Origin: Corynespora cassiicola | Taxonomy: Eukaryota; Ascomycota; Dothideomycetes; Pleosporales; Corynesporascaceae | NCBI GenBank assembly: GCA_022059125.1 | Contig: JAEUWY010000002.1 | Span: forward strand, 4,588,001-4,652,000 | Direction of reading: 5' to 3' | Length of the DNA: 64,000 nucleotides | Shown: in pieces, positions 10,888 through 22,411 of the stretch | Layout: every line of letters begins with the position of its first letter | How positions within the stretch are numbered: the first letter of the stretch is position 1 | The notes under the pieces: generated by a model | The model's input: only the letters and a program-made list of their open reading frames with translations | The model's database searches: none | Told to the model about the DNA's origin: nothing | Position numbers and translations under genes: made by a program

Positions 10888-13800
10888 ATGAAGACATTCA
10901 AGAAGATTTTAAAGAGTCGGAGGAAAGACAAGCACAAAGATGGTGATCCGAGCGATTCTGGATACAGCAGATCCGAAACACCTTCGATTAGAACACCTGG
11001 AGTTGGCACCGATACATTTACCTCCGAGAATGTCTCCGCAATAGATCAAGGCCCTAATTTGGGGATAAAACTAATCTACCAACCTGAAACAGCAGAAAAT
11101 GCCGTAGTCGATGTGGTGTTCGTACATGGCCTGACAGGCAACGCGTTCAAAACATGGTATCACACAGAAACCAAAACCCACTGGCCAGGCTCACTATTGA
11201 AGTCAATAGTTCCAAATTGTCGAGTGTTTAGCTTCGGGTACGATGCAGACGTTACAAGCTTTTGGGGAGGAACCTCCAAAAATCGTTTGGCAGATCATGC
11301 TAGAGGATTGGTCGGCAGTCTGGTAGCAGAAAGGGAAGACACAGATACTGTAGGTCTTCATTATCAATAGCTCAGTAGCTAGCTTGAACTAACTATTTCT
11401 CTACAAGGAAACCCGCAGAATCATCTTTGTTGCGCATAGTCTGGGTGGTCTTGTTGTCGAAAGGGCGTTGCGCATCTCGAAAGACAGCGCTGAGAGACAT
11501 TACCATCAAATCGAGCTTTCAGTCATAGGAGTGATATTTATCGGCACTCCTCATACAGGCAGCGATTTTGCGCCGTTTGCAAAAGTTGTAGCAAAGATCC
11601 TCGAGGCTTCTGGAAAACGTGTGAATTCCGACATTCTAGATGTATTGCAGAAAAACTCGCAAACTCTTATCGACATCGAAGATTGGTTTGCTCAATGGCT
11701 GAGGATACGAACTAAAGGGAACATTCCTGTCCAAGTCACTTGCTTCTTTGAGGAAATTGCTTTGCCTGGAGGAAACAAAGTTGTTGATGAGTCGTCTGCC
11801 AAAATCATCGGATATGAATATTTTGGCATTCATGCAAACCACATGGTAAGACCCACCAATCTTAACTGTCGCTTAAGCGTTTGATATTAAAACAAATCAG
11901 AATATGACCAAGTTCTCTGGGCTTGATGATCCAGGATTCAGGCTTGTTAGCAGAAACATCCGGCGATGGACCAAGGATATAAGTTATCAAACAGGCACGA
12001 CAGATGGTACGTCAGCATGAACATATAGGATTCATTCTCATTTCTCTGTGTTATTGAGTTACTGTATGTCTGTAGCCACAAAATCTAGTTGGTCTAACTG
12101 TTAAGTCCCTCCGGCTCAGGTGTCTAACGCGAGGTAAACACGAAGCCGACCGAGTGTTGATTGGCCGTTAAAAAAGCACACCAGAAAATTGGAGCCGGAG
12201 CGGGAGGGAAGATTTAATTTTTAACAAACCCTACTTTATCGAGTTTGGAAACAATGTCGACTGGCAAATATGTGTCAATTTTCCAGGCTAGACGAAGAAG
12301 CTGACCTATTGGAATAGTAATAATCCGGGAAAATCCGGGGCACAAACAACGAGTCAATCAATTCCTCGCTCAACTCTACCTTTGTCCTTATCAAGATCGA
12401 AAAGACATAAATCCAAAACGGATTCCTGGCACTTGTGAATGGTTCGTTAGCCACAAACAATTCAAGCACTGGAACGAAAATCCATCCTCAAAACTTCTAT
12501 GGGTATCCGCCGATCCTGGAGCGGGAAAATCCGTATTGTCAAAATATCTAGTCGATGAGATAATCCCAAAAGAAGAGGTTGCTGTATGCTATTTCTTCTT
12601 CAAAGATGGATTTCCCGATCAACAGTCAGCATCCATCGCCGCGTGCACCCTACTCCGTCAGTTACTTCTTCACCGGCCGCACCTTTTTCAAGACTGGGTT
12701 CTAGACGAAGTCGATCGCTATGGCGAGCAGTTCTTCACTGTTTTCAATAACGTTTGGGATGTTATTGTCAAGATGTTAGACAATGGGGATGCAGGCAAAG
12801 TTGTTTTTGTCCTTGATGCGCTCGATGAATGCAACGAAAGACACTTGCGTGACCTCAGTACAAGAGTACGGGAACATTTCCTGGGAAATAACAATCCAAA
12901 CCTCAAGCTCCTTCTCACTAGTAGACCTTATGAACACATCTGGCGGCAGTTCCAAGAGCTGGAACATATGGTTCCCGAGATCCATCTCAGCGGCGAAAAC
13001 GAGGAGGAGGTTGAAAAGATCTCGAAAGAAATCGACCTCGTAGTCAAATGCCGTATCTCATTGTTATGCAAGAGGAAACGGCTTTTACCACACGAGGAAG
13101 ATCATATTCAGAACCTGTTCACTAAAGTGCCCAATAGAACTTATCTTTGGGTTACTTTGACGTTGGATTCCATTGAACGAAGTCCCAGCTGTACAACAGG
13201 ATCTGTGGTCAAAGCAATCAAGACTTGCGCCAAGACAGTTGATGAAGCATACAACAACATTCTGGCCAAGAGTCCTGATGCGAGCAAGGCACTCAAAGTC
13301 TTGAAAATTGTTCTGGCTGCTTTCAAACCACTGAAAGTGAAGGAAATGGCAATTGCAATGGCCGTCGATGATTGCCATGAGTCATACCAAGAGTTTCAAA
13401 ACGAGCTGGAACCTCCAGAGCGATTTCGAATCAGCTTAAGAGAACTATGCGGTCTATTCTTGGTCGTCATTTCTGATAAGGTCTATCTGCTCCATCAAAC
13501 TGCCAGGGAATTCCTAGTAAGCAGAGAAACTGCAGCTCCCAATCTTTCTTCCGGCCTTCCGAGTTCTGGATCTCCCAATTGGAAGCACTCAATTTCCATG
13601 GACAACGCTCATGCAGAGATGGCTGAGGTCTGTATGACATATCTACGGAATAAAATTGATCGATCCAACCCTAGATTCTTCACGTACGTTAGCTCTAACT
13701 GGTTTTTTCACGTACAAAGATCAGGTATTAAATTTGACATGAAAACTCTCGAAAAACAACTTGGTATCCTCTGTCGATTCTGCGACCCGGATGATCTACG

Positions 13801-14830
13801 AGACGGACCCCTGCTACTGTTTCCATGGGACAAAAAGGGCCAATTATTGGATGAAATTTTGATTCTAGCAACAAGGTGGGGTCTAGTTGTCGTAGTGGTA
13901 TCGCTGTCTGTGATGGGCGAAGTCAATCCTAACGTTTTATGTGTTTTCGGGGAGACACCACTCATGACGGCTGCACAAACCGGTAATGTCCCCACCATAA
14001 TAGGTCTGCTGAGATATAGAGATATCGACCCTAATCTATGTAATGAGGATGGAAAGACTGCTCTCCATCTCGCCATTGAATCGGAAGAAGATGGCGCCAT
14101 CAGTGTACTAGTTCGGTCGGAGGATATTGACATTAACATTACCGATAACACGATGTCAACCCCGTTGATGTCAGCTGTTTCGTTTTGGGATGAGTCGATT
14201 GGAAATTCGATGAAAGGCGGCGCGGTAGGATTGATTCTGTCCAGAAAGGATGTGAAAGTCAACATGGTTGACAAGTTTGGTCGCACGGCATTTATGCATG
14301 GTGTGATGGGTTCTGATTGGGGTCCTGTGAAGCTACTTTCGAAGGATAAAAGAACTGACGTCAACATAATCGACAACGAGGGTCACGATGCACTGACGAT
14401 TTGCACGATAAGCAGTGATGGAGATCCAACACCAATAGAAACTCTCCTTGTGGAATGCGAGGTAGATTTTGAGCCATCCTGCGTGTCTCGAGCGCTCATC
14501 GAGGCCGCGAAAAGAAACTACACAGAAGTTGCTATGGTTTTGCTTGAGACTGGAAAAGCGGATTTGGAACAAACAGATGGTGAAGGAAACACTGCGATTG
14601 CATGGGCCACCAAAAATCAGAAACCGGGCCTGTTGGAACTACTCACCGGAAGACTCAACATTGACACGGGCTGTACGGGTGAAAATGAGGATGCAGGACC
14701 ACCATCACCTAACAGGGGGCTTCCTAGGACAGGTTCAAAGAGTGTAATGGATGAGAAGCTGGAAGAGGAGGATAACGAAGAGGGAGGAGGCGAAGGAGAA
14801 GCGGCAAGAGAGAAGGAGGATGTAATATGA
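10888..14830 (+). CDS. NLR-type protein: alpha/beta hydrolase, NACHT, ankyrin repeats
   Basis: The proposed exons are 10888..11349, 11408..11845, 11901..12006 and 12318..14830, about 1172 aa. Residues 60-300 form an alpha/beta hydrolase (VVFVHGLTGN; nucleophile AHSLGG near Ser165; FIGTPHTGSD) like the esterase heads of fungal STAND proteins. Then come a Walker A (DPGAGKS, about 401-407) and a Walker B (VFVLDALDE, about 499-506) of a NACHT NTPase. The C-terminal third carries degenerate ankyrin repeats (FGETPLMTAAQTGN, DGKTALHLAIE) and an acidic tail. Such proteins act in non-self recognition and regulated cell death in fungi; the ligand is unknown. The third intron (311 bp) is unusually long, and its 3' boundary or a missed small exon is the least certain part. 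It is convergent with the nuclease gene downstream. Confidence 0.8.
12109..12200. repeat. 9-bp inverted repeat inside the long NLR intron
   Basis: CTCCGGCTC at 12109-12117 is the exact reverse complement of GAGCCGGAG at 12192-12200. The pair sits in the 311-bp third intron and could mark a small inserted element. No target duplication could be recognised. Confidence 0.4.
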
Positions 14831-14955
14831 CTTCTTTCACTGTGGGTGGAAAACGATGGTCAGAGTGTTCTCAGATAGTGTGGATTAGTCAAATTCATCT
14901 TATCTTATTGTCTTTATACCTACTACCTTCATGTCGATTACTCACCTCTACAACC

Positions 14956-17512
14956 CTACAACTCCACATCCCCCTCCCCCCTCCTCGCCGACACCAACCC
15001 CCCAAACTCAGCCCACGTCAGCCCAATCCCAAGTGCAGCATTATATGCCAGCGTCTTATTCCTCAACCGGCGTGTGCGCCTCCCAGGCCCGGTATCTGCC
15101 TCAATGTCCAATCCCGGCGTCGTCGGTGGTATACCCGAGCTCTCCGGTGATGCAACATGGTCGTTGTCGTCATCGTTGTCGTTTTCGTTGTCGATATAGG
15201 ATGCGGGACGCGCACTGGGACAGGAACCGAGAGTGGCCGGGAGGTACTGGGGATGTAGTGAGGGCGCTTCGGGAATGGAAGATGGGTTGGCGCGTCGATG
15301 GTGGTGCGAGGTGCTTGAGCGCTCTACGGGGCAGAGGGTATTGGACGTTTCTACAGCGGAGGAATCATCGAGGGGTTTGGTGAGATAAGATGTCCCCGAA
15401 ACCGCGTCTATCTTGGACGACGATGCTTCTACAGCTTCCCTGGCGCGTTTAACGGGGAGACTTGGGCTTCCATCCACTTCTTGCGAGTGTTGGGTCTCCT
15501 GAGATTGATTATGATGACGCTTATTGTTTGACCATCGTGGCCTCGATTCATACGCTTCCATCATTTCTAAATCATGCCGGAAGACACTGCCGGAGCAATA
15601 TTCGCCAAAGAGACTCTGCATGCTCAGCTCAGGTGTCCAACTCTCTTGATCCACCGTGCAGGGATATACATCTTTAGGCTTGAAAGCGTCAAGGAACCTG
15701 CAGAGCTCAGAATAGGAAGAGTGACGCGAGTACGGAAACCGTATTGTTCTATTCGGCCGCCCTTCCCACGATCTAGAAGCCTGGGATTTCAGGACCGATA
15801 CGAGTGTTTGCAGGGTCAAGTCATCTTCGCTGTCCTGGCTATCCTTTTGCAAACAAAGCCCAAGATCAATATTCCCCTGGCCTGGCTCCAGGCTCTTTTG
15901 CAGCCGTGCGAGCACCTTGGACAATAGCTCCTCGTCCTTGATGCTGCTGGCGCACAGCTCCATCAACTTCCCAGCTTGGGCAACGTCACCAGTGTCTAGC
16001 TCCTCCCTCTGGTCCAAGTGGCCTTTGCCGCCACCTGCGCCGACTTCGGCGATTTCGGTTCCATTGGCCCGGGATACGATCGGAATGATGTGGACGATTT
16101 CCGCGTTTGTGTCTTGGTCGACGACCGAACAGCCCATGCCACGTTCACAGCTATGGAGACGAACATGTTCCTGGCTGGTAAGACAGCCGGGTTGCGTGTG
16201 GTTCCCGTTCCTAAAGCCGCACAGTGCAGGGGCTTCGCGTATGTCTAGGCCCGAATTGCGCAACTGTCTGTTGTCGGATTGGACGTTGAGGCCAGTCTCT
16301 CGGAGGTGCTTCTTATCTAGGAGTGATAGGGAGGAATAGAGGCGGGCCCGGTAGTCATCCAAATGGATCTGGGAGTGCAGAAAAGCAGATAGCGCAACTC
16401 AAACGTTTTCATATCCAAAGGTCCACGAATGAAAGTAGAACACGGTGTCTGACGGATACTGCTGCACCTCTTGAAGCAACTCTCTGATCCCTTCCGCCTT
16501 GGAAGGAAACTGGCGGTACGGGTCCGACTTGCCTGCAAACGTGGTGTCCAGGTATATGCAGTCTAGGTGACGAAGGCCCAGACTGTAAGGCAGTAGGACC
16601 GGATTCTGTACCAACGAATTCACCCACCATGTCTCGGCTCGGATGTCGCCAGTGTACAGGACGGCGTGGGCGTCGTCCTCGAAGAGAAACATTACAGCTC
16701 CGATGCAGTGGTTTGCGTCGATTAGTGTGACTCGGATCCTGCTCCCCGGGGCCAGCTCGATCACGGTGGGGGTGTCGAGCGGGAGTGGCTTGGCCAGCCT
16801 GTGCATGCTCTTGTCGTAGGTGACATTGCGACTCTCTAGAATGCCGCGAGCAAAGTTGATGCGATAGTGGTGCCGCTCCAGGCGGAGGAGTATCTAGACG
16901 GGGAGTTAGTAGACCAAGTAAGTACGCAGCTAGCTACAGCAACAAGTGTTGGTTAGGCGATCAGTGTCGCGGACAGGCGAGCCACACAGCAGCGGATTCG
17001 TGGCAGCGCTTTGGCGAGCAGGAGCCGCCATGGGACAGTAGACATGGCGGGGGGGGGGTGGAATCATGAATGGAAGGCCGTGGCCATGGTGCATGACGGG
17101 CTGCCAGGCAAGAAAATGTCGTATCCGACATAGAGTTTTGTGTTGCATGACGCCGGGCTCATCTGCACTGACTAGGTGTGGAAGGCGATAGGACCGGAGA
17201 ATTAACATCATATGAAAGGGACAGGGAGAAAAGCCGATCACAAAAAGCAAAGGCGACATTAGAGCGAACTGCTATTTACCTCTCGCGTAGCGGGCGAGCA
17301 GTAGACAAAAGGGGCCCGCAGCGACTCGAGGCCGGTGAGGTGGTCGGAATGCACGTGGCTGAGGAAGCAGGCCAGCGGGGCCTTGTGGGCAGGGTGGCGG
17401 CGGAAGTAGTCGACTCTGATGGCAGGGAACTCTGCACGCGGTCAGAGGGGGGGGGGGCGAAGGGCGGTAGGCAGGGCGACTGACGGGCAATGATGCCGTT
17501 GAAGGTGGACAT
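14956..17512 (-). CDS. Artemis/SNM1-like DNA repair metallo-beta-lactamase with in-frame TGA
   Basis: The exons read 17512..17485, 17431..17280 and 16893..14956 on the minus strand, with introns of 53 and 386 bp. The start MSTFNGIIAQFPAIRVDYF is typical of fungal Artemis-like nucleases. The metallo-beta-lactamase motif HVHSDH follows, then DANHCIG (Pro usual in place of Ile) and YTGDIR. The C-terminal part includes the DRMBL domain (PYSRHSSYSEL) and a low-complexity tail. Such enzymes process DNA ends in cross-link or break repair. The frame is broken by one TGA at 16401-16399, after GYENV, where relatives would be expected to carry Trp. The same frame continues with VALSAFLHSQIHLDDY and stays open to 14956. 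This may be a nonsense mutation, read-through, or a 36-nt intron, so the product may be truncated at about 224 aa. Confidence 0.78.
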
Positions 17513-19166
17513 GTCGACGGCGTGACCTGGGGGGGGCCGCCGTCGTCGTCGTAGTAACCCAAAGCAGTAGTCGGCGACGCAGGGCGGGCGGCGGGATGAT
17601 GGGTGCAGGGCAGTGGAGGCGGCCGGGGTGTTAGTAATGGCGGCCCATGATTTGCAGGAGGATCCCTGGAGGCAGGCTGGGCCGGTCGCGGAAGTGGGTG
17701 CGGTGGTGGGTGCAGTGGTGAGTGGTGGGCGGTGGGTGGTGGTGGGCAGGGCAGGGCGGGCGGGCGTGGGTGGGTGACAAGGCTCGAGGGCGGCGGGCGG
17801 CGGCTCGTAGTAAGGTACCACCCCTGGCGGCCACCAACTCGCTGGCCGCTGGCCGCTGGCCGCTGCTGGCTGCTGCCGCCCAGAGCTGCAGCGCAGGCCG
17901 GGCGTGTAGTAGTACCCCCCAGCAGCAGCAGGCAGCGTGCGATGGTGCTGCATGTGGCCGAAGCCATGGTTTTGCCGGGCCCTCGCCGTCGATTGGCCTG
18001 GGGCCATGGTCATTCGGTTTGACAGCTCACAACCTGAACAGCGGATGCTGCGACTCGCAGGCTGGCGGGCTGGTCACTGGCCGTGCTGCTCTCGAAAACA
18101 TGGGCGGCGGCCGCCAGAGAGCCCGTTTCATTCGAAGCTGAAGCACCCCCGGCCCTGGCCCGGCGGGCATGGCGGGCATGGCTGGCCTGGCTGGTAGCTC
18201 GCTCGCAGTGCCATCCCATCCCATCTCAGAGGATCCTAATAGCCCGCAGTCCACCTGCGACGCGACGCAGTGCAGCGCAGATTGTGTAGGCAGGAGGCGG
18301 TGAGCCGCGGCGGGCGAGGCGACATGTACGTGATAAATAGCTGCCCGCCGTCCTCTCCCCGTGCTGTTTGTTCCTGTTCCCCATAGCCTGCGTGCATACC
18401 AGCGTGCCTGCGTGCCCTCTCGCTCCACACCACTCCCCCCCATCCCTCCCCCCGGCCGCCTCGACGGACCAGCCCGACCGACGACCGACGACCAGACCAG
18501 GCCGACCAGGCACACCAGACCGCCCACGCCCACGGCTAGCAAAGCCGCGACTGCGAGTGCGACTGCTTGCCACCGCCCGGACCGCAGCAGACACAGGCCC
18601 AGCGCGCATCCGGCACGGGCTGCAGCTGTTGATCCGCCCAGCGTCCCAGCGTGCCAGCGTGCCAGCGTTCCAGCGCCGCAGTGTGCCAGCCTCGGCCGTG
18701 CAATCCGCTGTGGCACCGCGCCAGTCCCGCCCACAGGCGCAACAGATCGCACCCTTTGGCCTCGCCGGCTCCGGCTCTCAGGCTCCACCCGCTCCACAAC
18801 CGCGCAGTCATCTGGGGTTCTAGAAAGACCTTGCGACCGTCTGACGAGCACGCCCCGGGCGCAGGATTGGGCGGCGCAGCGTGGCAGTCTCAGAGGTCAC
18901 GCCGACTGAATAAGCACTGCTCTTCCGCCCCGGAAGCCTCCCTGGTTGGGGTTGGCCCGTTGAATCACACCGTCAAGAACTTTCCTTCCGACGGCACTCC
19001 TCAAACACCCCTTTCGCCCTTGGGACCGCTCCTGAGAAGACACCACCTTTCACCTCGCCCGCCACCCCCCACCGCCACCGCTCCTCCTCTCCCTCCCCCC
19101 GACACTCCCTCTGCTCGCTGCCACTCCCTCGCTCCCCCCTCTCCCCTCCCAACTGCACCCGCCGCC
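17513..19166. other. GC-rich intergenic region and leader
   Basis: This stretch lies between two divergent genes. It is very GC-rich with long G/C runs and many overlapping frames that are composition artefacts. It contains an 8-bp minisatellite at 18639-18690. A strongly CT-rich tract (about 18990-19160) runs up to the next ATG, as in many fungal core promoters or leaders. Confidence 0.55.
18639..18690 (+). repeat. 8-bp minisatellite
   Basis: About six and a half tandem copies of CAGCGTGC occur with point changes. It is probably slippage-prone and has no known role. Confidence 0.75.
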
Positions 19167-20039
19167 ATGCACCGCAAAAACCCCATCTCCGTGCTCGTGT
19201 ACAACACGCTGTTCCCCAATCCCTCGCCCAGCGACCCCCCCAGCTTCTCCGCCCATCTGTCCAAGAACCTCGTCGGCGAGGTTCGCATCGAGACGGCCAC
19301 CTTCTACGGCTCGCTCGACACCATCGAGGCGCGTTACCCGGGGCTCAACTACGCCTATGGCCCGCACCGCAAGCGCCTCGGCCGCTTCCCGCACCACAAG
19401 AAGCTGTTCCAGGCCTTTGACCGCCTAGGGCTCACCGAGAGCGAGATCCAGGGCTTCTGCCGGTGGGAGGGCACCCTCTGGGCACGCGAGCGCTACGAAC
19501 GCGACGAGGGCGTCAAGGTCCGGGACACGACAGGCATGGAAATTGGCGAATGGGTCGATACGCGCAGCCACCGGGGTTCCTCGCGCTCCAAGGGCATTAA
19601 CGTGAAGACGGACATTGAGGTGGAGATTGAGGAGGTCCCGGCTACCGAGGAGGTGACCGACGCCCAGCGGCCCGTCGACACGGAAATGCGCGACGAGGAC
19701 GACGACCACGAAAACGACGACGACAACGAGCCCGACAGCGACGACGAGGAGGTCGACGAGAGTGTGGGCTTCGAGCTCAACCAGCGGCTCCTGCACGCGG
19801 CCGCCATGCGCGAGCAGGGCGCAAACGTGCCCATGGACCCTGAATGGGAGCAGTACCTCAAGGAAGCACAGGAGCGGGGCGAGCTCAACATTGATGCGAC
19901 CCGGGAAGCGCTCAGGATAATGGCCGGCCAGCTGGCCCAAGTCAACCAGCCCACATCTGCCGCATCCACGGCAGCAGCGGCAGCGGCAGCGGCGTCGTCG
20001 ACCACACAGTCCTTTTCGCCCCCCGCAGCCCCTGCATAG
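19167..20039 (+). CDS. acidic fungal protein of unknown function
   Basis: The product is 290 aa. I chose the ATG at 19167 because it lies in GCCGCCATGC, follows a CT-rich leader and begins the part that looks like structured protein; the frame is open further upstream only because that DNA is GC-rich. Residues 1-115 look folded (NPISVLVYNTLFPNP, a Tyr/His/Arg-rich PHRKRLGRFPHHKKLF, and RWEGTLWARERYER). An extremely acidic segment (DEDDDHENDDDNEPDSDDEE) and an alanine/serine-rich tail follow. No domain is recognised with certainty. The acidic tract suggests a nuclear or nucleic-acid or histone-associated protein, but that is a guess. Confidence 0.75.
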   Translation: MHRKNPISVLVYNTLFPNPSPSDPPSFSAHLSKNLVGEVRIETATFYGSLDTIEARYPGLNYAYGPHRKRLGRFPHHKKLFQAFDRLGLTESEIQGFCRWEGTLWARERYERDEGVKVRDTTGMEIGEWVDTRSHRGSSRSKGINVKTDIEVEIEEVPATEEVTDAQRPVDTEMRDEDDDHENDDDNEPDSDDEEVDESVGFELNQRLLHAAAMREQGANVPMDPEWEQYLKEAQERGELNIDATREALRIMAGQLAQVNQPTSAASTAAAAAAAASSTTQSFSPPAAPA

Positions 20040-21146
20040 CCCTGGAAACTGTTGGACTCTTTTTTTTTATAGTTCCTTTTCTTCCCAGGCCCGGTTTACG
20101 TACACCTGGGCCTCGGGGGACTGCATCTACGCCTCTTTCTTTGCTCGTCCTACTGCTTTCGATTCGATGCATCGGCATTCAATACCCCTTTTCCAGCTCG
20201 TCGAAGATGTAACGGGGGCGCCTCGTCGACGCCCACTCGCATGCACACTACTCGCCCGCCCGCCCGCTCGCTCACCGATACTCGCACGCACGCACGCACG
20301 CATCACACCACCGCCTTCTCGTCCACGGCCACTACTCCATACAAACCACACTACGCCACACCATCTCATACCAAATACACACGAGTCTTCCACACTCGAC
20401 GATGCACTGCCCGGCGTTCACCTGATGCTAATCAGCCTCCTCTCCATCAATCCAATTTTCCCTTTATCTTGACCCTCTGCCTCACATCCAAAAGGACGGC
20501 GTTTTTCTTCTTCTTTTCTTCTGTCTTCAAATTCTCTGGTTCTCAATACTCGGAGGATATGGAAAATTACATGCACCATCCTCTTTTCCTCTTTTTTTTT
20601 TATACCCAGGCTTGCGCCTCGGATCGATGGGCATGGGCATGGGCATCTGAGCAGCAACTCCCTTCCTCCACACTCTGTTTTCCCACCTCTTGATGCTGGT
20701 TGGGTGGTTTGGTGGGCGAGCAAGCGAGCATATGCATCGCGTGTAGATAGACTATTGGGAGTGCCCTCTGGTGGGGTTTTGGGGGCCCCTCGTGCTGGTG
20801 TTGGTGTTGGGGCTCTTTTTTCTTCTTCTCTTGTCTTCGTTTGCTGCGCGCTGGAGGTTCATCTGCCTGGCAGTTTGCCTGGCCTGGCTTGGTCTGCCCT
20901 TGCCCCTGGCCTGGGAGTAGAATGGAGAAGCAGTAGAATGGGAATGTATTGCGCAAAGAGGGGGTTGGAGTGGATTGAACTTGGATCTTTGGAATGGGAA
21001 GGCATATGGGAATTTTGGGGCTTAAGGCAAAGGAAATGGAATAATTGACATTAACGCATTGGATGGGGTTATCGACTTTTTTGGTGTTTTTTTTCTCTTC
21101 TCTTTTTTGTCCTTGTTGAGACGGGCGGTTGAATAATCATCTTCAA

Positions 21147-21188
<42 letters not shown>

Positions 21189-21521
21189 ATGGAAAGACTC
21201 GAGTTCGAATTTCAAAAAAACAACAACAACAAGAGGCGTGTGCATAGACATGTGCGTGCTTTGTTTCGTGGTTTGTTGCATATGTATTATTTGAGCTCTC
21301 CAATGTTCGAGGAGAGATGGAAAAACTACGTCTTGACGTGCAGTTCAGAACGTCCGTCTATACGCCTTTCCGACAATAACATGGACGGCGGAATTGGTTC
21401 CTAAAGCTGCCCTTTTTATCCGCTTCTACAGTCTTGTCCAGAGACTACCGTCATTTCGTGTCGTAAGAGGTCCCAGTCCACCAGGACCATTTCATCAATT
21501 GGCCGTGTCGAACCCCCCTTC
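20040..21521. other. intergenic with simple repeats
   Basis: Two convergent genes end here. The stretch holds a T-rich 3' flank, a short CGCA run near 20283-20300, a GGGCAT hexamer run near 20624-20648, and the trinucleotide array listed separately. No convincing gene was seen. Confidence 0.55.
21147..21188 (+). repeat. (CAT)14 microsatellite
   Basis: Fourteen perfect CAT units occur in the spacer between two convergent genes. It is likely length-polymorphic. Confidence 0.95.
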
Positions 21522-22411
21522 TCATCCCAGCCTCCGCGAGAAGCCAAAGCCAGAGGCACCCCTCTTGGTACCCCGCGTAACGCGTCCGCTGCCGCCCTGC
21601 TCATCATCAATCTCCATGACGTCCTCCCCCATGCCGCTCATGCCCCGCTTCCCCGCGCCCTTCTCGTCCGTCGTGGACATGAGGGCCTCCCGAGCGTGCT
21701 CCCTCTTGCGGCGCTGCTTCTCCCTGTCCACGGCGGCGGCCCGCACGCTCGCGACCTGAGCCTCGAGATCCTCAAGCGCGGAATCGCACCGCTGCGACCA
21801 CGTCTGCAGAGTGCTCTGTAGCGAGGGCAGGCAGCCCGGCGCCAGATCGCGGAGAGGAGAGATGGATGACACGGACACGAGCGAGTGGGCGGGATCCAGG
21901 GTTGCGGTAAGCAGGCCTGAGTAGATGGCGGTGGTTATTAGTTCCTCGAGGGCGCGAGTCGTGGGGAGGTCGAGCGATTTCATGAGGGAGGGGTAAGTGA
22001 GAGTTGTATGGGAACGGGAGAGCGGCAGGAGGGATAGGAGGAGCAGCTTCTGGTGCTGCTGAGCCGAGAGCGGTGGAAGGTTTCCGTGAGCTATTCGCAT
22101 CAGAATGTTAGTGTTTCATTGCAGAGGCATGTGTGTACATGTGCAAATGGAGACGCAGGGCACTCTGTACCTTTGTAGTCTTCCCATGTGCCCCACGCGA
22201 AAATCTCCAACAGTGTGAGGTGGCCCGCATGCTCGTCTGATTTCCGCAGTGCCTGGATGTTTGGTGTCTGCAGAAGCTCGGCGAAGACATATGTGTTTGG
22301 TGCGGATGTAGCTTGGGTGACGAGGTCGGCCGCCGCACGAGCCGAAGTGGCCGACTTGGAGAGGGCCAGGTACGGCTCCAGGGCGTTGAGGGCGCGGTCC
22401 TGCTCCGTCAT
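21522..22411 (-). CDS. csn7: COP9 signalosome subunit 7
   Basis: The exons read 22411..22171 and 22090..21522 on the minus strand, with an 80-bp intron containing CTAAC; 269 aa. The N-terminus (ALNALEPYLALSKSATSARAAADLVTQATSAPNTYVFAELL) and the later LLSLLPLSRS..LTYPSLMKSL and LVSVSSISPLRDLAPG match the PCI-domain subunit CsnG/CSN7 of filamentous fungi. In the COP9 signalosome it scaffolds the complex that removes Nedd8 from cullins. The C-terminal helix (LEDLEAQVASVRAAAVDREKQRRKREHA) is followed by a Lys/Arg/Gly-rich tail. It is divergent from the copper ATPase. Confidence 0.9.

Noticed and set aside
17276..18013. Long minus-strand frames of 230-245 codons
   Set aside because: They run through the first exons and intron of the nuclease gene and into GC-rich spacer. 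The product is Pro/Ala/Arg low complexity with no domain, while the correct exons use other frames in part.
18651..19166. Upstream extension of the acidic protein to 462 residues
   Set aside because: The extra N-terminus is low-complexity translation of GC/CT-rich leader. The ATG at 19167 has a far better context.
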